A model generated the notes under the pieces. It was given only the letters and a program-made list of their open reading frames with translations, searched no databases and had not been told where the DNA came from. A stretch of 64,000 nt of DNA from Lophium mytilinum (Eukaryota; Ascomycota; Dothideomycetes; Mytilinidiales; Mytilinidiaceae): assembly GCA_010093605.1 (NCBI GenBank), contig MU004190.1, forward strand, positions 1,315,125 to 1,379,124. The letters run 5' to 3'. The translations under genes and the position numbers were made by a program. Below, in pieces: positions 57,428-64,000 of the stretch. Numbering within the stretch: position 1 is the first letter of the stretch; every line of letters starts with the position of its first letter.

Positions 57428-58520
57428 ATGTCGCGTGCCTTGACTCGTCTTGTCCCAACTTCCTCATTTCCGTGTCTGACGTCTCCGCCACGATGGAGGC
57501 CCTCGCTGCCGGTCGCAATATCGCACACCCTGCTGTCGCCAGTCGCCCAGACTAGACATAGCTCACACTCGCCGATGGGTGCTGCTCCAGCCCAAGTCCG
57601 CAAGTCCGTCACCATCAACACCCTGCAGTCGCTATACCGCAAAAACGAGCCCATCACCATGATCACCGCTCACGACTTTCCAAGCGGCCACGTCGCCGAC
57701 CACGCTGGCATGGACATGATACTCGTTGGCGACAGTCTCGCCATGGTTGCGCTGGGTATGGAGGACACGAGCGAAGTGCTGCTGGATGAAATGCTGCTTC
57801 ATTGTCGCTCTGTCGCACGAGCTACCAAGTCGGCCTTCACCGTATGTTGCCCTTCCGTCACTTCTTCATCCAAGAGCAACCCTAACACCCTCTTAGGTCG
57901 GTGATCTACCTATGGGCTCCTACGAGGTCTCCCCCGAGCAAGCCCTCACCTCCGCTATTCGCGTCATAAAAGAAGGCCGAGTGAAGTCTGTCAAGTTAGA
58001 GGGCGGGGCGGAAATGGCTCCTACCATCGCCGCTATCACTCGCGCCGGCATACCCGTCCTCGCCCACATAGGCCTCACCCCTCAACGCCAAAACGCCCTC
58101 GGTGGCTTCCGTGTACAAGGCAAATCAACCGCCTCGGCCCTTTCCCTCCTTCAAGATGCGCTCGCGGTACAAGCTGCCGGCGCATTCGCCGTAGTCCTCG
58201 AGGCAGTGCCGGCTGAGGTTGCTGCCATCGTCACCAGTGAGCTCAGCATCCCTACCATTGGCATCGGCGCTGGAAATGGCTGCTCCGGCCAGGTGCTCGT
58301 ACAGGTCGACATGTCCGGGTACTTCCCACCAGGACGTTTCCTCCCCAAGTTCGTGAAACAGTATGGCAATGTGTGGGCAGAGAGCATGCAAGCTATTCAA
58401 ACCTATGGCAAGGAGGTCAAGAGTCGGGAATATCCGGCGAAAGAGCATACATATCCTATGCCGAAGGCCGAATTGGCCGAGTTTGAAAAGATTATCTTGG
58501 AGAAGAGGGAGAAGGTTTGA
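57428..58520 (+). CDS. panB: Ketopantoate hydroxymethyltransferase
   Basis: Two exons, 57428-57841 and 57897-58520; 345 residues. Makes ketopantoate from ketoisovalerate and methylene-tetrahydrofolate, the first step to pantothenate and coenzyme A (yeast Ecm31). The first ~45 residues are basic and Ser-rich (MSRALTRLVPTSSFPCLTS), a likely mitochondrial presequence. Signatures: ITAHDFPSGHVADHAGMDMILVGDS, VGDLPMGSYEVSPEQAL, VKLEGGAEMAPTIAAI, GIPVLAHIGLTPQ, VLEAVPAEVA and PTIGIGAGNGCSGQVLV, which contain the Mg and substrate residues of the TIM-barrel family. Complete and well conserved. The 55-nt intron has a CCCTAACAC branch. Confidence 0.95.
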
Positions 58521-58711
58521 AGATCTTGGGTTGCAAAAGGCAGCAGATTTAAAAAGGCGTAGAGGTTCTGGATACCCTGTTTTTGCATATTGAGCGGGCG
58601 GATGCCCTGATTGGTCATAGCATTTGCAATGCATTAGAGCACAAAATATACAGGAGATGGAATAAAAGTCTACATCTGGTTCGTAACCTGTGAGCGCTTT
58701 GTTGCATCGTG

Positions 58712-58803
58712 ATGACACTGTCTGAGGTGGCCTAGTGAGACGTCCCTGGCGCTATCTCTGCCTTCTGACCACCGCTCCAAATCGCACTGTGGCTGAATCT
58801 GTC
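58712..58803. repeat. Tandem repeat, copy 1
   Basis: ATGACACTGTCTGAGGTGGC followed by CTAGTGAGAC matches 58845-58936. In this first 31-base core four differences are all transitions, with T or A here and C or G in copy 2. The later part is more diverged. The bias fits RIP-type decay. Confidence 0.5.
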
Positions 58804-58844
58804 TTGACCTAGAGTTTTTAAACCATGCTCACTTTTGCTCAATT

Positions 58845-58936
58845 CATGACACCGTCTGAGGTGGCCCAGCGAGGCAACCCTAACAACATCTATATCCTCG
58901 AACCACCACTCTGATTCACACCGCACCCGAATCTCG
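58845..58936. repeat. Tandem repeat, copy 2
   Basis: ATGACACCGTCTGAGGTGGC followed by CCAGCGAGGC; the G/C-preserved copy of the repeat at 58712-58803, 133 bp away. Confidence 0.5.
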
Positions 58937-59290
58937 TTTTCCTCGACCTCCCACATCAGCTCCATACCCAGAACTTTGAATGACATCAGTTCAAGCCCCC
59001 TGGGCTCCCTCCCCTCCAAAAATCACACAACATAGTTACAAGTTATAACGAAATAAACCGTGGGAGCGATCAATCCCGCAATGAACGTGTGCAAGTAGCC
59101 ACAAAATAAATCACCTTACGTGCACATAACGGCTCCTTTTTACGTCAAAGATTGCGAGAAAGAAGATCTTAATGTTGAAACAATGGATGAGAGCCTGTTC
59201 ACCCACCCCTATGCAATGCCCATACCGCTAAATGCCCTTAGACTCATACCCCCCAAACGCCAAACCCACCCCGCCCTTCCCCAATCCCCC

Positions 59291-59969
59291 CTAACCAAAC
59301 GCCGGCGTAATCGAATACCCAACCACCAACTCGTCATTCGTCTTAAAACACTACTCCCACATTAGCCCCATCCTCCCCTACACCACTTCCTACTCGGCCG
59401 ACTCACCCGCCACAAATTCCCCACACTCTCATCCGGCGCCGGCGCAAACACGCTATTCACATAGCAATGCAAGCCCTCATGAGGCTTCAATTTTAGTTTC
59501 GCCCGTAGTGACGAGATGATGACTTCGAAGTTGTTGGAGGACTTCATCCAGAAACGCCGCTGCTGCAGGGAGGGGGCGGAGCCGACGGGGACGACGCGGA
59601 TGAGGACTGGGGGGTGTTAGGGGGAGCTTGACTGTGTGGCTGGTGCGGAGGGATGAAAGGGATTTATGGTGAGGATGTGTGAGGATGTTGGCGTAGGTGT
59701 AGCCGATTTATTTTCTTGTGGATAATGCCAATATGTGAAATGAAAGACACGAATGGAGATAGAGAAGAGAGAATGAGTTAATGAAGAAAAGCGAACGTAC
59801 CTTTCGCAACCCCCAACTCGCCCGCCCCCTCCAACGCCTGCGCCGCGTCGCGGGGTAAGCTAGTCAGCACGACCGACGCAGCCATGGAGAGCGGGATATC
59901 TGTGGCATCGTCCTCGCCTTCGATGTTAAGGTTGGCGGCAATAGAGGATTCTGGGGACGGAGAGGACAT
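59291..59969 (-). CDS. atg12: Autophagy ubiquitin-like protein Atg12
   Basis: Three exons: 59969-59801, 59606-59407, 59350-59291; 142 residues. Acidic, Ser-rich N-terminus, then the ubiquitin-like fold: VLIRVVPVGSAPSLQQRRFW, NNFEVIISSLRAKLKLK, LHCYVNSVFAPAPDESVGNLWR, and CFKTNDELVVGYSITPAFG. The C-terminal Gly is the residue joined to Atg5 by Atg7/Atg10, as in all Atg12. The last intron's acceptor (GTAG) and the GGGCTAATG branch are good. Atg12-Atg5 acts with Atg16 to lipidate Atg8 on the phagophore. Confidence 0.93.
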
Positions 59970-61072
59970 CGTTACTGGTGGTTCCGGATGTGCTTCAGTA
60001 ATGGCGGGATACCGTGGAATAGAGTTGTATTCAATAGAAGCAAGAAGTCTTGAGCTTGCAGGAGCTTGAGTCGGGTTGGTAGGTCAGTGGACGATGCGAT
60101 GTTGATGTGGTCGAGCTGAGTTGATGTTGGAAGATCGATGTGGTTAGGCGGGTGCCTGGGAAAGTTAGCGTCGCCCTGCTTTTACAGGACTGAGTGGCGT
60201 TTTTTAAATGGTGAACGTGTATGACTAGTTGCGGATCTGTATAACCTCCGGTATATACACAGCAATACTAGGACCCTGATTTAGGCACGTCGTTCTTTTC
60301 GTCCTGTCCCAATTTATGTCGAGGTGCTTCAGCACCACAGACAGCGGTGAGTACGCCGATTGGGTGGGAGCTCAAACCATAGCGTCTGAACAATGATGAA
60401 TTATGGATATTATGTACGTAAGTTACTCTGGTTGCTATATTGCTTGTCGACATGCTTCCATCTGATATTGATTAGAGTGCTGCAGCGGAATATCAAATGA
60501 CTTCGTCACATCAATTATCACCAGCCTCACGAGTCACCACAACGGCACCACTTCAATTCAAACCAATACAGCAGTAGATAACCTCTATGTATCTTAGGAT
60601 GCTTAGAAATAAGACACTAGACAATTAAATACGCCTTCCAGTAAGCCATGCCAAGCTATGCGTTCATGACGGAGACCTCACCATGCCCCAATACAAAATA
60701 CTCCCGACACCTCCCGAGGGCACAAGCATCAAGGCATGTATACCTATTTTTGCAATAAAAAGCACAAGCGACGCTAAACAATGCAGGTCATAAGATCCCA
60801 CAGGGAACCACACCAGTTAAAGGAGCCGCCAAAGAAAGAGAAAAATGCGCCTCTGGAAATGCAGATGCCACCATGGAAATGCTGTGTAGTGGGTATTCGC
60901 GAAGATAACACGCTTCCATATGAAGGAGGGCCTGGACGAAGGGTAAAAGGTGATAAAGATGACCATTGGTCGTGATTCGTGTCGCGGAATTGGTTCCAGG
61001 ATAGTCGATGGTGGGATTGCTGATGGACGCTAGACAGCAATCATGGTGTTTCGTATTCGTTCGTGGACCAGA
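59970..61072. other. Intergenic
   Basis: About 1.1 kb between the ATG12 start and the DBF4 3' end. Short frames only (60781-60975, 60774-61040), none family-like. Holds the ATG12 promoter. Confidence 0.35.
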
Positions 61073-63215
61073 CTATCGACGAACGAGCTGACCGAGAAGG
61101 GCGTCGAGTTCTCTCCAGTTGTCTAAAGTCAATGCGAATTTGCGATGTTTGCGTGAGGTGATATGCTGGTTACAATTAGTACTGTTCTTGAAAGGGTCTG
61201 TGAAGAGATACATACCTCATCGAAGTCGTTGAACTTCTCTCGGCAATTTTCGCAATAGCCGGGCTTCAGCTCCTTCTCCGTTGCCTTCTTTCGACGGACA
61301 ACGGCAACCTTCCGAGGCAACTTCTCTTCTTCTGAGAGCGTCATGTCTTCGTGAATATGCGTGAGCGTGTCCTGGGCCTTTCGTTTCGCAGCTCGTGGGG
61401 GTGGACCGCAATCGTTGTTGATGGCAGCGCGAACATCGTTCATGTAAGAGGATGGTATGCTAGTGGCTGAAGGTACGCTGTTCTTCTCAAGGACCTTCCT
61501 CTTCAGCTGATGCATCTCCTTGCTAGTTCCAGCTCTTGCACCCGGGGCGGCAGCGGTAGAGGATATCATCTGTGACCTGATGGCTGAAGTGACGTTCGAT
61601 GGTTGGATTCCTGACGCGACAGGTTCGCCTCCAGCAAAGCGTGGGATGCTCCGGATGCTCGCCTGTGCGCTTCCAAACATAGGCGGCATGCTATCTGGAT
61701 TGCCACGCTTGGCTGGCACTAATGCGGGAGGATCGAGTGGTTTGGATTGGTTCAGGAGGCCGCCTGGCTGCCCTGCCGCACTCGTGGGTCGTCTCGCGAG
61801 ATTGTTGTTCTGCGCCAATATTCTCTTCTCGCCGATACTGACAGACTGCCCATCCTTGGCAGCTTCCATAGCAGCGGCAGCACGAGTCCTGGGTACTGCT
61901 ATCGACGCTCGTTCAATCCTTGCTTCCGGCTGCTTTTCCTGGGCGTGAGAGCGCTTCGAGTGATTTGGATCCTCCACAAACGGACACTTGCCCGGCCCCG
62001 TAACACGAAACTGTGGCCATTTCCCCTCTTCCTTAGTCGCTGGTTTGGCATACTCTCTAATCATGCAGGGTCGCGTTTGCTCATCCATGTCATGGATGTA
62101 GATGTAGTAACCTCGAATTTGAACCATCTCTTGAGTGGCAACGGTCAAGTCACGGTCAGCAGGCCCGTTGACCTTTTCGTTCTGGAGTAGTTGCTGGAGA
62201 TCAATATCTCTTCCTGCCTTGGTCTGGGCAATAGCATGTCGACGGGGATGCTCTGGAACCTGTTCGCCGGTGTCCGTGTGGAACATGGTATTCAACATAC
62301 GCTGGAGCTTCTCTGCCGACCAGATCTTCATGCCCATCTCTCTCGCCTTGTGGAGGATATCGCCATTGTTCGTCTTGGGCATTGGAGCCTCGAATGTGAA
62401 CCGTCCTTTCAAAGATTGAGCTTGAGTCTCGGCCGAGCGATCGAGGACAGACGGATCAATGGTACGTGACGCTCCCTTTCCTGCATGGTTAGAAGAGGAC
62501 GTCTGCATTCCACTGGAGCTGGAGCTATCATTTTCTGGGGGTATTGGACGCGTCGTCACGACGTGCGTGACGGCCTTGGAGAAGAATTTTTCTTCGCGCT
62601 GCAAGAAGTCAGTCAACCATCATGATTAAAGATGATATAGTGTGGGGAACTCACAGCACCAAGCGTGTGCGCCTGCCTCGAAGCTCTGCTGCGAACGTCA
62701 TCGGGAATGCTGTCGAAATAGAAGACAAAGGTCGGAAACATCCGCTTGTAGTACTTCTGCCATTGTCGTATGCTTTCCAGGTTCTCGTTAGTTACTTTCT
62801 GAGGTCGTTCAGATGCCTTGGAGGGCGCCTTGACTTCTCGGGCAGCTTCAAGCTTCCTCTGGAAAGCATTGGGATTGTGGGTAGTACGTCGGCCCAGACC
62901 GTGACGGCGAGCTTCAGCATCGTCGACCTCAACAATGAGCTTCTTCGCTGGCGGAGGCTGGCCGTAAGCTAGTTCGCGTTGATCGCCCGCGTGGGAGCGC
63001 TGTCGTTTCGAGGCAGCGGCGGCGACGGCTCGGAAAGGTGAGTTGGCGGCATTGGGGATGTTTGCCAGCGGGGCGCGGCGGCTCGTCATGGTGGAAATGA
63101 CCTGGGGCGAGGGAGGAATGGACACTGCTGCCATCCGTATGGATAGCTGAAGACAGCGTGTGCCTGGTGTTGGTGGTTGGTTGAAAGAGGGAGGGGCAGG
63201 TCGAGCTTCCAACAC
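61073..63215 (-). CDS. dbf4: Dbf4 / Dfp1, regulatory subunit of Cdc7 kinase
   Basis: Exons 63215-62655, 62598-61216, 61165-61073; up to 678 residues (Met at 63134 or 63089 are alternative starts; the first ORF codons may be leader). Activator of Cdc7 for replication origin firing, nuclear. N-terminal basic Ser/Pro-rich part, then a BRCT-like motif N (FPTFVFYFDSIPDDV ... FFSKAVTHVVT). Motif M region: QEMVQIRGYYIYIHDMDE followed by MIREYAKP and GKCPFVED. The C-terminal zinc motif C is PGYCENCREKFNDFDE (C-x2-C) continued after a 50-nt intron by HITSRKHRKFA (H-x5-H). Basic, NLS-like stretches occur (RAAKRKA, RRKKATEK). Complete. Confidence 0.92.
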
Positions 63216-63865
63216 GCGACTTGCTCACGTCGAGGCGGCGGCAACGTTACGCGGTGGACATGGCGGGCAGAGGAGGGTGAATGGTAGTGAAGAGGTGCTC
63301 CCAGCAGACAATTGAACGAGTGACAGGTAGATGGGAGCAACGCAGGGCGCGGAGGTGAGTGCAAGAGTGGTTTGTGATTGTTGTGGATGCGGCATCTGGG
63401 TACTGGGACGAATGCTCGCAGCAGTCGCGCTAGTCTTTGTCAGCTCTCCCCAGCAACCATGTCGCGCCTTCCTCCACCATCAATATCAACAGTGCTGCAG
63501 CTCCACAACACCAACCTCTTTGGCATTGACTGTGTCACCACGACCACAGCTCACTCCCGTCATGTTATTATTGCATAGCGAGCACGCCAAGAAACTTCTG
63601 TTAGGTGAAGAGCAACACAGCTCCGCGAAAACATGGTCACCCCTCACGTGATACGTCATTCAGAATAAGCAGAATTCTTTTCTCCGCGCATGGACTACCT
63701 CCTTACATTGGAACATTCAAGAAACTCGTAACTGCGGCTTCTTTCTTTGCCTAGTAAGAGTCATTATTACATTCATCCACCTTTTGACCACAAATCGCAA
63801 AGTCACCCTAAAGTGAAACCGGAAACCCCATTACTTCACCCAAACATGGAACATAGCTCATGTGC
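63216..63865. other. Intergenic
   Basis: About 650 bases between DBF4 and the next minus-strand gene. No gene seen; it carries the DBF4 promoter and the 3' end of the neighbour. Confidence 0.4.
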
Positions 63866-64000
63866 TTATCGATGCGAGAATCCAACGAATCTGTCGTATT
63901 CGCTCGGATCGGTTCCCAGGAAAGCAGCGCGTTCGTCGTTAAGAGACGCTTTCAGAGCCTTGCCCACCTTCTCAAATTTGAGCGTGTTGTCGTCATCGTC
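63866..64000 (-). CDS. 3' end of an unidentified gene (partial)
   Basis: The last 135 bases on the minus strand form an open frame of 44 codons and a TAA at 63866-63868, reading DDDDNTLKFEKVGKALKASL then NDERAAFLGTDPSEYDRFVG and FSHR. The amphipathic pattern looks like genuine coding sequence cut by the window edge. The family was not recognised. Confidence 0.5.
   Translation of the reverse strand, partial: DDDDNTLKFEKVGKALKASLNDERAAFLGTDPSEYDRFVGFSHR

Larger units (their letters stand above)
58521..59290. other. Intergenic with imperfect tandem repeat
   Basis: About 770 bases between convergent PanB and ATG12. Holds the two repeat copies described below and a minus frame (58732-59019) that is partly made by them. 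No conserved protein. Confidence 0.4.

Noticed and set aside
58732-59019. Minus-strand 95-codon frame between PanB and ATG12
   Set aside because: Largely composed of the imperfect repeat, no family match; not enough to call a gene.

Overview
The window looks like nuclear DNA of a filamentous ascomycete (Pezizomycotina). Genes are compact and split by many 46-130 nt introns with GTNNGT-type donors, CTAAC-like branch sites and CAG/TAG acceptors. The gene set also fits: a PDR-type ABC-G pump, a fungal PAS/GAF hybrid histidine kinase, a Fungal_trans_2-like regulator, Icp55, Dbf4, Atg12 and Ubc8. A Dothideomycete is my best guess from overall protein flavour, but this is inference only. Several repeats carry transition-biased differences that resemble repeat-induced point mutation (RIP).

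Layout. 0-2.3 kb: AT-rich edge, a relic of an F-box-like gene, a 150-bp tandem duplication and a two-exon F-box-like gene. 2.9-6.8 kb: a fumarylacetoacetate-hydrolase-family gene and an extradiol-type VOC gene in the same direction, then a larger F-box-like paralogue on the other strand. 7.8-12.8 kb: a hybrid histidine kinase with an in-frame TGA between kinase core and receiver, then a small coiled-coil gene with an in-frame TAA. 14.2-26.6 kb: ABC-G pump, PEP carboxykinase and a TAPT1/Emp65-family membrane protein. 28.4-31.8 kb: four small charged or coiled-coil orphan genes in a row. 31.8-37.9 kb: glyoxalase-like protein, SDR, a PPxY-motif protein and an orphan locus. 38.1-38.6 kb: a MITE with a TA target-site duplication and a second inverted-repeat element.

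39.4-45.6 kb: a SIRT5-like sirtuin and an Icp55-like peptidase diverge from a 224-bp promoter, both with mitochondrial-type N-termini; then a myristoylatable STK32-like kinase. 45.6-49.6 kb is a 4-kb gene-poor stretch. 49.6-54.3 kb: a regulator, a minisatellite, a decayed DUF7587-like gene and an NmrA-like protein. 55.4-63.2 kb: UBC8, ketopantoate hydroxymethyltransferase, ATG12 and DBF4, followed by the 3' end of one more gene.

The most striking feature is UBC8. To encode the conserved Ubc8 N-terminus the gene must be spliced through three consecutive very small exons of 8, 3 and 1 nt (the 41-nt exon 4 lies between the last two), bounded by introns most of which have good donor, branch and acceptor signals. 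All exon borders here were worked out by hand from reading frame, splice signals and remembered family consensus; no transcript data or database search was available.
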